64,000 nt of DNA from Pegoplata infirma (Eukaryota; Arthropoda; Insecta; Diptera; Anthomyiidae), in assembly GCA_963921195.1 (NCBI GenBank), contig OY992537.1:97856736-97920735 (forward strand), given 5' to 3'. Position 1 is the first letter of the stretch. Each line of letters opens with the position of its first letter. This document shows, in pieces, positions 44,504 through 54,739 of the stretch. The translations under genes and the position numbers were made by a program. Under the pieces are notes generated by a model, which was not told the origin of the DNA, ran no database searches, and saw nothing but the letters and a program-made list of their open reading frames with translations.

Positions 44504-46250
44504 ACTGGGTTAGGTTAGGTTGGAGGGCGTCCGCCATTTTCGAAATCACCTGGAGACCAGAAGACCCATTGTGATTCCCTTAATTGTTATTCCCATACTC
44601 CCCCTTTGATACAAAGATCTATTTATAAAACTAACACGATATCCTAAGTTATTATGATAGAGAAGTCAATAGTGTCCGACCGAATATTCGGCTTCGGCCT
44701 CGGCTTCGGCCAAAAAGCACTATTCGGCCACTATTCGGCTTCGGCCACAATTTTGGCCGAATAGGCCGAATACCGAATAATTGTATAATATTTGTGCTCA
44801 CGTGTTGAAAAACATACTAAACTAACTTTGAATCACATTACACATTTTAATAAGTGTTTTTGCAACTAAAAACATTTTTTACATTCAAAAAAATTTTCGA
44901 TCGAAAAAAATTTACACTCTAAAATATATTTTTTTACAAAAATGTCCAAAAAAATTTTTTGCTTAAAATAAAATCATTCTAGACAGCATTCTCATGCATT
45001 TGAGTATCCCGCCGAGTCGACTTTTATTTTTTTCTTGTTTTTACTACATAAATATTTATTTTTTTTTTAATATTCGGCTTCGGCTTCGGTTTGGCCGAAT
45101 AGTGAAAATGCCGAATAGTGAAAATTTGGCCGAATATTCGGCTTCGGCTTCGGCCTCGGCCAAAAAAGGTGTATTCGGTCGGACACTAGAAGTCAATGAG
45201 ACACCTTTAAGGCATTCCAGGTCATCGAAAAGCCTTTGCCCCAAATACTTAAAGCGGCGCTTCAACAGACCCGAACATCATACAGCAAGTACTTAACTGA
45301 CTACTTCTCCTCCACTTTCCCACAACTCCTACAATAGTTCCTGTCAGAGATTTCCTAAACGAACGACCATTGGACGATTATACAGTGTCCTGCCAGTACT
45401 CCCACCAATAGGATACCCTTCCGATTGACAAAGCTAAGAAGACTTTCTGTCCTCTTAGGATTTGGCAGTGGGTTTGCATAACCCAGCACGTAGACAGTGA
45501 TATCCACCTACCTTCACTTTAATTTCTGATATCCTATCAATTTCGTTTATCAATTCGACTTTAGGAACAGAGATGTCAGGTTAAACATGTTCCCCCACCG
45601 ACTCAGAGCCATTTCTCGCATATTCATCAGCCAATTCGTTCCCAGCGACACCATTATGTCTAGGGACTTAGATTAACTTGACAGTGTGCTGAGTGATTCG
45701 ACGAAGGGATTCCCAATTTAACACTGTTTGCTTCTAAGGCCTTCAGAGCTGCAAGACTGTTTACGAAAATGGTAATAGCACAAGGATCTAGGTCCCTTGT
45801 CATAACCATTGCTACGGATTTACGAATTGCAAGTATGTACCTCAGCCTGGAAAATACTACATTTGTCCGACTGGGTTGGTATGCTTTCGGAATATTGTTT
45901 ACTTCGACTTTGTAACGCTGGAAAGACAAAATAAAATAGGTATTGGAAAAGACCACTTTTTGTCACTGCTCAATAAATAAAACGCTTAATGCATTTCTAA
46001 CACGCATGGGAACATTTCAGAAAACTTGTTTGTTAGATGAATCTCCAAGAGTGGAAGTAATCTTTTTACAAAACTGGAACATCTTAATAAGCCTCTGAGA
46101 ACCTGCTCTGAGAACCCGCACTTCGCTATTATACCGCTGGGAATACGAACCATAGATGGGCTGCAATGTAAATTCTCGAGACACACTCGGACTCGTCTTT
46201 ACCAAAAGCGCTTTCCATGAGGCAGCTTTAAACGTTGACTGCCACTAGTT
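44504..46250 (-). pseudogene. Non-LTR retrotransposon remnant: RNase H and 3' end (family L2)
   Basis: Minus strand: VMTRDLDPCAITIFVNSLAA (about 45770) is the RNase H core. Downstream nucleotides encode the segments expected after RNase H, including AGGACACTGTATAATCG and GAACTATTGTAGGAGTTGTG (a Cys-rich region). The coding part is interrupted after GGTGTCTCATTGACTTC by a hAT element (44670-45188). The 3' UTR follows, with GGGAATCACAATGGGTCTTC and the tail CCAACCTAACCTAACCC (44507-44523). The plus-strand copy at 48380-49237 is the same family. It is 5'-truncated and frameshifted. Confidence 0.85.
44670..45188. mobile_element. hAT-type MITE with TAGTGTCCGACCGAA ends (519 bp)
   Basis: TAGTGTCCGACCGAATATTC is mirrored by TTCGGTCGGACACTA, and flanked by the perfect 8-bp duplication GAAGTCAA (44662-44669 and 45189-45196). 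The interior is TTCGGCTTCGGCC-rich. It disrupts a retrotransposon C-terminus, where the intact relative reads GTCTCAATGACATCTCTAGC. Confidence 0.95.
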
Positions 46251-47915
46251 CCCTATAAACTTTTACAAAGTTGAGGAGATAACTTCAACTTAAAGCACAA
46301 TCTCTGCAATTGCTCAGAGCTTTCCAGGTAGTGGCTTCATTAAAAGCTCTCTTGGTCAACAGTTGATACTAAGAAGAATACCTTTAGGTTCCATGTCATC
46401 TTAACGGACCTTAGAGTTTATTGTTTTAACGAACAGCGCCTAGCAGCCTAGCCTTACCAACTATCTAAGAATTTTACTCAAGATTTTTGTACAATTTTTT
46501 TGTTGGACATGAGTCTTAAACATAAGTGCCTTTAAAAATTTACCTTGTTAAAGTTTGGTAGCTTTCGCAACCCACGATTGTTGGAAAAGATTCCTTAAAA
46601 TCACTTTATTGTTAAACATTTCTAAGATTTTCGTTACTTTGAAACTTAAGATTGTTGGACAAGCTTCTAAAATTGGGATACCTTGATTATTAGACAAGAC
46701 TCTTTACCTTTCGCGCTTTACGATGAAGATCAATTTTGCAATGTCTTTTGAAGACAAGTTATCTTTTAAGAAGGAAGGGAATATCTTAAAGTTTGATTTT
46801 ATATAAAAGTCTACCCTGAAGTGTGTAAGTTGAGATAGTTGAAAAAGACTATGTTAAACCCAATTCAAATTTTCCATAAATGCACTTGGAAACAATGTAG
46901 TCTACTATTAAGGTTGTTTCGTTTCCCATTACTGTATGTAACATATTGTGTCAATTCATTGATGATGATGATCTTGATGATGGTTGACCACCATCACCAT
47001 GTGTGGTCTTTTGATCTTGTTTTATTGTAGTTGGTTTTTATTTTTTTGTCTTTAAGTTTGTCGCCAGACATAATGTGTGTGCGATTTTTCTTTACGTTCA
47101 TTCATTGAAGATTGATCATCACATTTATAGCCATGTTTATATCAATCCTAAAGCTTGAAAACTGTTTTTTTTAGTTTCGTTTTTTATTGTTTAGTATATT
47201 TTTTTCTGTCTAATTCACACATTTTTTTTTTGTTGTCTCGTTTATGATTAGTAGGAACTTATTCAACGAGTCATTTTCCCCTTAATGGTAAAGATCATTA
47301 ATGATCGGCATGGCTTTTTTTTTAAAAGGAAGATGTGAAGACCACACACATGGTCAAAGGAATTTTGTATGTTGAATGTTTTTATTGGAAATAAGAAGAA
47401 TTGTTTATAGGAAATGAAAAGTGAATGAGAGAATTTTAAGTTAAGATTGTTTGGTTTAACTATGGATATGAAGGTATTTTGGGTGAAAGGAGGCGGATTG
47501 CAATGAAATTTGGATGTATGTGGTAGAGGAAAAGTTTTGTGACTTTAATGGAGCAATCTGCTATAAATGGAAATATAGAACGGTCGGCTAAGTGTTAAAC
47601 CGAAACCGCCTACAAAATTCATTGACATGTCTCGAATTACGACTATCTGGTAGCTAATATTTGAACTTTTGTCGATAGGGCAACCAAATGAAAACAGCGG
47701 AATTAGTATACCCAATTCCGTTTCGGGCAGTCAACATCAGATATCTTGCTTTGGAGAAGCCAACCAAACCAAAGTCATCATTTTCGCGCATGTATACAAA
47801 ATGTCATCTTTGTAAATAACTGGAAAATCAATTTAGAGCTTCAAATGTGATACAAGTGTTATAACTAACCGAAGGAACATGACAGTGAGACATCATAAGA
47901 TCGGCTATTACAACA
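46251..47915. other. Mostly unrecognised DNA, no gene supported
   Basis: The left part (to about 46450) may be further retrotransposon debris. A GATGATGATGATCTTGATGA run is at 46959, and GACCACCATCACCATGTGTG near 46986 is partly mirrored by AAGACCACACACATGGTC at 47339. No convincing frame. Confidence 0.45.
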
Positions 47916-48290
47916 ATAGGTTAGGTTAGGTTTAATGGCCGTCCGCCAATTTGGGGAATTTATTTGAATGCCAAAATACCCATTGCGATTCCCTCAAATG
48001 TCATAACCCTACTCCACTCTGATACAAAAACTTTTTACTTCTTGAACCACCCCGATTTTACAACAATACTTCGGTTGTCTTTATCATAATTCTGTTAACA
48101 GAACCGTAAATTCCGGTTGTTGCTACTGAACTATCGGTTTCCTCCGTGAGTGTATCAAAGTAGAAATAACGTCGTCTTTATCAGTTGATGGTATAATTAT
48201 TGAAGGAAGAATAAACGTCATCTAAATCCATGGGTAGTACAACTATTGATGAATCCGACACTATTGATGTTCTGGGCAAGAAAATACAAT
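47916..48290 (-). pseudogene. Non-LTR retrotransposon 3' end (family L2), reverse
   Basis: Plus-strand TAGGTTAGGTTAGGTTTAAT and GGCCGTCCGCCAATTTGG is the reversed tail and 3' UTR. CCCATTGCGATTCCCTCAAA matches the 3' UTR at 44550 and 49150. Only the end is preserved; coding sequence is not evident. Confidence 0.7.
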
Positions 48291-48379
48291 GCGATGTTTG
48301 TTGAAACCAACATGTTTTTTAAGTGTCGAAAGAAGAATTCCAGTGCCTCAGTTTCTTAAAGAAGTGGAAGAATAACGTT

Positions 48380-49237
48380 ACTTTGTCTGATCTTCGGATT
48401 TCAAGGCATATATGTATGCCTTGAAATCCGGTCCTCATTGAGATTTGCGGACAAGTGTAGTGTTTTCCAGGCCGAGGTACTTGCAACTGATAAAGACGTG
48501 CAGATGATTATGACAAGGGACCTAAGTCCTTGCGCCATTGACATTTTCGTAGATAGTCTTGCAGCCTTGAGGGCATTTGAATCAAACACTGTAAAATCGG
48601 GAATTATTAGGAATTTTATACGATCCCTTTATCGAATCAGTTAGCACACAGTCAAGTTAATCTGGGTCCCAGGACATAGTGGGATCGCTGGAAACGAATT
48701 GGCTTATGGGGGAACGGTTCATATAGTGGAGTTGAAGAACGAAATTGATAGGATATCTGAAAACAGAATGAAGTACAGGTGGATATCACTGGATATCGCG
48801 AATAATGTGGCCACTTCCAAACCCTAAGAGGACACAATGTCTTCTTACTTTTAGCAAACTGACGGTTAGCCTATTAGTGGGAGTACTGACAGGATACTGT
48901 ATAATTGGCCAAATGGCCGTGCGTATGTGAATCTCTGATAGAAACTATTGCAGAAGTTGTGGGGATATGGAGGAGGATGAGTCAGTGAACACTTGTTGTG
49001 TGAATTTCCGGGTCTGATGAAGCGGAATTTCTTTTTCGATGACCTGGATTGTTTAAACGGTGTCTCAATGACATCTCTAGCAGAATATCGTAAAGAATCA
49101 GGGTGGTATAAGAAGTAAAATTTTTATATCAGAGGGGGAGTAGGGAAATAACAATTATGGGAATCACAATAAGCCCTATGGCCTCCGAGTGAATTCGCCA
49201 AATTGGCGGACGTCCAGCCAACCTAATCTTACCTATA
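48380..49237 (+). pseudogene. Non-LTR retrotransposon remnant: RNase H to 3' tail (family L2)
   Basis: The plus-strand frame holds CSVFQAEVLATDKDVQMI, then MTRDLSPCAIDIFVDSLAA and IWVPGHSGIAGNELAYGGT (48655-48720), a clear RNase H with the H-x-G-x-x-G-N motif. After a stop it continues with segments for a Cys-His region (CAGAAGTTGTGGGGATATGG, then HLLCEFPGL). The 3' UTR has ATTATGGGAATCACAATAAG and ends CCAACCTAATCTTACCTATA. Several stops and frameshifts make it dead. R1/LOA/I group by domain order. Confidence 0.88.
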
Positions 49238-49359
49238 CCGCCTTATTTTATATCTTTTATTTTAGTTTGAGTAAAATATTTTTTTTTTTGTAATGTTTGT
49301 TTGAGTCTTAAATTTAAAACCGACAGTAGCCTACGGTAAGTCCTTCGAAAGTTAGCGTG

Positions 49360-49500
49360 TTTTTAACAGACAGACGGACGGACATGGCTAGATCGACTTA
49401 GACTTGATCGATTATCATGAATATATATACTTTATGGGGTCCTAGACCGATATTTCGAGAAGTTACAAACGGAATAACAAACTTATATCGAGGGCGAATA
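49360..49500 (+). mobile_element. mini-me-like fragment, 3' part
   Basis: CAGACAGACGGACGGACATG, GCTAGATCGACTTAGACTTG, then TATATACTTTATGGGGTCCT and CGATATTTCGAGAAGTTACA. The GCTAGATCGACTTA variant matches the reverse copy at 22.2 kb. The 3' hairpin is missing. Confidence 0.8.
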
Positions 49501-49589
49501 TTCACAACTTGCAATCTGCAGTGTTATAACATAAATGGGTATAATTGGATATTTTTTGGGAAAAAAATTAAAGGATACCAAAATTGTCC

Positions 49590-50345
49590 TTTCTTATAAA
49601 AAGTACAAAAATAGTACTTTTTTTTAAAAAAAGTACCTGTAAAATAGTACTTTTTTATAAAAAATACCAAAATAGTACATTTTTTTAAAAAAGTACCAGT
49701 AAAATAGTACTTTTTGTAAAAAGTACCAAAATAGTATTTTTTTTTATAAAAAGTACCAAAATAGTACTTTTTTATAAAAAGTACCAAAATAGTATTTTTT
49801 TGTAAAAAGTACCAAAATAGTACTTTTTATAAAAAGATTTTTAAAAAGAACAAAATTTTCACTTTTTTATAAAAAGTACTGCAGTCGTATTTTTATTAAA
49901 AGATGTTTAAAAATAACACTTTTTTTTATAAAAATACCAAAAAAGTACTTTTTTATAAAAATAGCAAAAAAGTACTTTTTTATAAAAAGTAATATATATT
50001 TTTTTAAAAAGTAAATAGTAAATAGAAATTGTGCCAAAAAAACTTTTTTTTAGAAAAAATGACAAAAAAGTACTTTTTTAGAAAAATGACAAAAAAGTAC
50101 TTTTTTTAGAAAAATTACAAAAAAGTACTTTTTTAGAAAAATGACAAAAAAGTACTTTTTTGTGAAAAGTTCTAAAAAGTATTTTTCGTTAAAAGTACTA
50201 TTTTTTTTAGTACTAAAATAGTACATTTTTAGAAACAGTACCAAAAAGGCGCTATTTTGGAAAAAGAAGAAGTTTTTAATAAAAACGTGTTACTTTTTGA
50301 TACAAAAAATATCAAAATAGTTATTTTTTTTTTTGTAAAAAAGCG
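49590..50345. repeat. Satellite of 27-29-bp GTAC-flanked palindromic monomers
   Basis: Units of the form ATAGTACTTTTTTATAAAAA followed by GTACCAAA repeat regularly to about 49850, then degrade into GACAAAAAAGTACTTTTTTA-type units. A repetitive minus-strand frame across the array is only the translated repeat. The monomer resembles the 16-bp satellite at 24.7 kb. Confidence 0.9.
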
Positions 50346-50640
50346 AAAACGATATCATATTTTTATGGAAAATCGATATCATAAGGAAAGGTACATTAAG
50401 AACGAAAACACTACCGTTTTCGTATAATATGTGATAATTAGGTGATATTTCCCCGATATCATAACGGTATCGTTTGGTTTAAAAAAAATTGGGTTCAAAA
50501 TCAGCAAATTTTCTTGTAGGTTTACAAGCTTTTTTTGCTAACTTTGCAGTTTTTTTTTGAGTGTATAGTGTTTTCGTTCTCATTGTACCTTTCCTTATGA
50601 TATCGTTTTTCCTTAATATGATATGATATCGTATTCGCTG
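50345..50640. mobile_element. Foldback repeat with CGATATCAT motifs
   Basis: GGAAAGGTACATTAAGAACG and AAAACACTA (50384-50413) are mirrored at 50566-50595, and CGATATCATAAGG/CCTTATGATATCG extends the pairing outward. A MITE fragment sits in the middle. Confidence 0.65.
50491..50563 (+). mobile_element. Right end of the GCTAAC-type CACTC MITE
   Basis: GGGTTCAAAATCAGCAAATT, TAGGTTTACAAGCTTTTTTT and GCTAACTTTGCAGTTTTTTT end TGAGTG, followed by TA. It is almost identical to the right end of the element at 58914-59796. The left half is gone. Confidence 0.85.
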
Positions 50641-51056
50641 TCGATAATTCCATTCATAACGATAGTAAAATCGCAGTTTTTCAGGGGGCTAATCACGTAA
50701 AACGAAAACGATAGACGATGCATAAACGACATCAAAATACATATCGTTTTGAATGGATATTTGAAAGTTTTTCTTTATTAAATTATTAAGGAGTGTTGTC
50801 TAATCCAGAAACATTAAAAAATTTGGAAACATTTCGATTAGTTTAGGAGCAACAAGGCTCCAAAAATCGACGTTAGTCAACTATCGTTTTATGTGATTGC
50901 AGTCCTGATTTTTTTTTTAAAAACTATCGTTATTCCAGGCGATAACAGTATCGCTTCAATATGAAAATGTAATATCGTTTTCGCTATGGAAATATCCATG
51001 AATGCCGATATCGCTTAAAATTCGAAAATGATATCATAATTTTAATTAAAGACTAT
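50641..51056. other. AT-rich DNA with scattered CGATA motifs, no gene
   Basis: GATATCGTATTCGCTGTCGA, AAACGATAGACGATG and similar ATCGTTTT motifs recur to about 51040, probably more of the same decayed repeat. No frame. Confidence 0.45.
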
Positions 51057-51058
51057 TT

Positions 51059-51557
51059 CACAGAAAAAAAATTAAACGAATTTCAATCAACAAAAACGCG
51101 GATTCAATCAATTTTTTGGTTGAAATTCCTCCAATTAAAAAAATTATTATACAATCATCAAATTGTAGGTGATTGATTGAAAATTTTTTTAATCAAAAAT
51201 TTTTTCGATTAAAAAAATTTGATCAATTTTTTATTTATAGTCAATCAAAATAATAATTGAATTAACAAATGAATTGCAAACTTATGACAAAATTATCAAA
51301 AACCTCATCTTTTTTGCTTTCCAATATATTGCCAACAATAAAAAAAGTAAAACCGGATTATATTGTATATTTTTTTAATATTAAATTAAACCTATTCAAA
51401 TAAATTAAAGCGAAATAAAAATCTGGTGTGTTGAAAATTTGTAATTCGACAGTTAAAAAAAATAACAAAAATTTTAACCAAAACATTGATTGACTCATTT
51501 AAATTTAGTTGATCAATAGATTTAATTGAACATTTTTAGGCAATAATTTTTTGTGTG
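51059..51557. mobile_element. MITE with CACA(C/G)AAAAAA ends (499 bp)
   Basis: The left end CACAGAAAAAAAATTA resembles the reverse of the right end TAATTTTTTGTGTG. TTT flanks both sides, a weak duplication. The interior is rich in TTGATTGA/TCAATCAA motifs in both directions. Confidence 0.6.
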
Positions 51558-52478
51558 TTTCGCTATCAGTTATCGTTATTTGGTTCATTGGCTTTTAAAA
51601 TCACGACAATTTGTGAAAACAATTTCCCCAAAAAAAATTTTGAAGTTTATCAAACTTCATGTCAACTGCATGACCCCCCAGACTACGAGCCCACACATTT
51701 CATAAAAAAGAAGACCCAGAACACTTTCCATGGAATTTCACATCATAATTTGTATATTAAATAACACATTAAAAAAACATGCAACACCACAATCAAAATA
51801 CATGATGTATGCCAACACATTTTGAAATTATTACAATGTATGCCATCTCTATAGGACGACAACAAATATCCAAAATGACCAATGTTGCATACAAAATTCA
51901 AATCAATGCTCACCATTCATTCAGTCACACACACACCAACCACAACAAAGTATTGGGTTAATGTTAAAATGTTTTATCATCATTTTGTGATCTCCTCCTC
52001 ATCTTGATACTATTTTATGACCATGAGTAGTATTTAATACCTTTTTGAAATCAAACACCTCTGCATTCTGTACAGAAAATATAAAAAAATATTTATAAAT
52101 TCATATAGAGAGATCTATGATTTTGTATTCCCTGAACAACATATTTTAATATATATTTCGTGATTCTTATGCAAATTATAAATGCATGCAAGCATGAACG
52201 ACTGAATGAATGAATGTCAACATGCCTGTACTCATCTCCCACCTGTATATGATATCTGTGTTTTTTTTTTTTTTCTAAAGTATTGTATCTATTGTGATGT
52301 TATTTATTGATGAACTGTTATGTTAATCTGGATTTTGTTTATTCTTCTCTAAAGATTTATGTCGATTTTGTTTAAATCAAATAGTTATGGATACTTTGGA
52401 TAATAATAGACGTAATTTGGTAGTTAGTTTTGGTTTCTTTTTTTGTGTTAATACTTATGAATTTTTAATGATTTAGTA
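51558..52478. other. Apparently unique DNA, no gene supported
   Basis: Less repetitive than its surroundings. It has CACACACACACCAACCACAA at 51928-51947 and GAATGAATGAATG at 52205. A 69-codon plus frame at 51555-51764 has no family motif. Confidence 0.5.
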
Positions 52479-52937
52479 GAGTGTCCGACCGAACTTTGTC
52501 GGAATTCGGTATTAGGAAGCAGTAAAAAAGGTTAAAAAGGTGATCGAATATGGTACTGAGTGTCAAATTTTAGGAACATTTATCGAACGTTCATCGGTCA
52601 AACAATACAAATGTGTCTTAATTTTAGCTTAGCACAAAATTTTGAATCGACTTTTACGGTCTTTCAAAAATCCGTCCAAAATTTTTCTAAAATTCTTCCA
52701 AATACAAAAATCTGCCTCAATTTCATTTTGGCCTTAACCGTTCGGCCGAACTCAATTGTTAAGTTCAACTAAATGGTAGCCTATATAGACGCTTAAGTCC
52801 GTTTTAACCCATTGGGACTATTACTACCCAATTTCTTAGTTCAACTACTGCTTAACCTTCCGATGACTGACAATTTTTTCAACGTTCGATGACGTATAAA
52901 GTCCCCAGGAAAACTCCTCCATAATCGTACACTACGG
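52479..52937 (+). mobile_element. Single end of the TAGAGTGTCCGACCGAA hAT-type family
   Basis: TAGAGTGTCCGACCGAACTT at 52479 matches the termini at 16128 and 44670. Downstream TTCGGTATTAGG and TTCGGCCGAACTC are consistent with the family interior, but no right terminus or duplication is visible. The 70-codon frame within has no motif. Confidence 0.6.
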
Positions 52938-53020
52938 AATTGAAATGTGTTAGTATACCTCTTGAAACTTTTAAGCAAGATGAAACTACATGACAGATTT
53001 GGGATTCATTCTATCAAAAG
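52938..53020 (+). pseudogene. Short fragment of retrotransposon family L0
   Basis: GGAATTGAAATGTGTTAGTA, TACCTCTTGAAACTTTTAAG and CAAGATG match the segment of the 42118 copy just after its RNase H signature. Only about 80 bp survive. Confidence 0.65.
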
Positions 53021-53039
53021 GGTAAATTTTCTTTTTTAT

Positions 53040-54187
53040 TATTTTGAGCCAACACTCAGGGGATGCCCCTATTAATGTAATGCATTGTGTTGGTATTAGG
53101 AAAAAAGGTTATGAGGAGGAGGAAAAAGGGAGTAGTGTTTTTGGATATTTAATTTGAATTTTTCTAAATTGTAGCTGACTGGGAAGACTACTGTGGGGAG
53201 ATTATTCCACATACGGCTAGTTCGACTGAGAAACGAATTTTCTCGGTAATGCGTTGTGCGATACATTGGACATTCGACTACGAACGGATGTTATCTACTG
53301 GATAGACGAGTACTACAAGTATGCAACCATGTCTCAGGGAAGAGTTCAACTATCTCAGCTGAACACTTACCGTGGTAATGTCGATAGAACAATGACACAC
53401 AACCCACATTCCGACGATGTTCCAATGAGTCAATAGAGCTGGATTGATGAGCTTCAACGCACTCCTTTACACCCGGTCCAGCAGAACCAAGATAGACCTT
53501 GAGGCTCCTGCCCAGAATATGTGAGATGTTATCGATAACAAAGAGAGATTTCGACGGTGGCTCTCGTAATTTCCGGTAACCGTTTTAAACGAACACACTG
53601 ATCTGCAAAAGGTGTCGCCAAATAACTTCTGGCGAAGTTTCATGGATTATCAGAAGCTCGAAGGCTAGGTTAGGGGTGGTGGATCTCAAAATTTTGAACT
53701 CTTTGCATACACTGGCTGGTCCATAGCAATACCACATGTTCCTTCAGCGACGAGGATAAAACGCGTTAGTCCAGTTTGCAAACAATTTTACGGACATAAG
53801 GTCCATAAGTGCGATTTCCTTCAGATTCTCGAGTTCTGCTTTACCTAATACTCGCTCGCGATTCCTGGCCAATGCGGAGCACTTGTACGGGATATATTTA
53901 ACTGTTTCATCCGTGTTCGGATCATCATATCTTCTACAACTGGAATTAGAAATCAGCTCAATCGTTCTTGCTTGAATAGGAGCTCGTAACTTTTGAACAC
54001 ATTATCTGTCATTCCCAGAAGCTTTCTGGAAAGATACCTGGTTTATTGATATCTTTGCAGCTGCATGATCACTCTGAACTATTTAATGTCAAAATATAAT
54101 ATCTTAAGACTTTCTTTAGAAGCTCTTATTGGTAAAACGTCAATGAAATTAGGGTAACCAACCATTATTTAGTCAAACTCAAGTGAC
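53040..54187 (-). pseudogene. Non-LTR retrotransposon remnant: C-terminus of RT ORF (family LB)
   Basis: The minus strand encodes, in broken frames, LEHRRNVGCVSLFYRHYHG (about 53400), then SRTSRMWNNLPTVVFP (about 53200). L-x-x-R-R, YR-x-Y-x-G and the terminal R-L-W-N-S-L-P-x-x-V-F-P motif are typical of the C-terminal end of CR1/Jockey-like non-LTR elements without RNase H. Several stops. A second copy of the terminal part lies at 57001-57300. The upstream part is too decayed to read and ends near the hAT at 54196. Confidence 0.82.
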
Positions 54188-54195
54188 CTATGCAC

Positions 54196-54691
54196 AAGAA
54201 ATGGGCGCGTGAGTGATTTTTGACTCACGCTCACGACAGGAATTTTTGAATCACGCACACTCACTCACGATCATATTTTTTTTACTCACATTCACTCACA
54301 ATCACGTGAGTAAATTTAATACAAGTCACACTCACGTGCACTCACGCATCTTCACTCACACTCACGTTGACTCACACTCACGAAACTCTTATTTATAAAA
54401 AAAAAATTTCAAAAACTAAAATTTCAAAATTCTTTCAAATTTTTTAGTAAAATTTAAAGTTCGGCGAAATTTAAAATTTTTTTTTTTTGCTTTTTTAAGC
54501 CATATTTTACAATTTTTGTTGCTTTATTGGTACGAAAGGAAATATGAATAGCAAATATTTCACGCAAACTCACACAAAAAAATCACTCACTCACGCAATT
54601 TTTTTCCCCACTCACAATCACGTGAGTAAAATTGAATTCAGTCACACTCACGCGTGAATCACGCTCTAATCAGCTCATGTGCCCATATCTA
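54196..54691. mobile_element. hAT-type MITE with CACTCACG repeats (496 bp)
   Basis: AAGAAATGGGCGCGTGAG at the left mirrors CTCATGTGCCCATATCTA at the right, flanked by the perfect 8-bp duplication CTATGCAC (54188-54195 and 54692-54699). The interior is packed with ACTCACGCTCACGA-type repeats and CACGTGAGTAAA on both sides of an AT-rich centre. Confidence 0.92.
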
Positions 54692-54739
54692 CTATGCACT
54701 ACGACCAGAATGATCTTGTGTGTATCCTAATAAAAACGT

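Noticed and set aside
49524..49787. Periodic KKYYFGTFYK-like protein repeat
   Set aside because: It is the direct translation of the 27-29-bp satellite; similar frames occur wherever the array is open.
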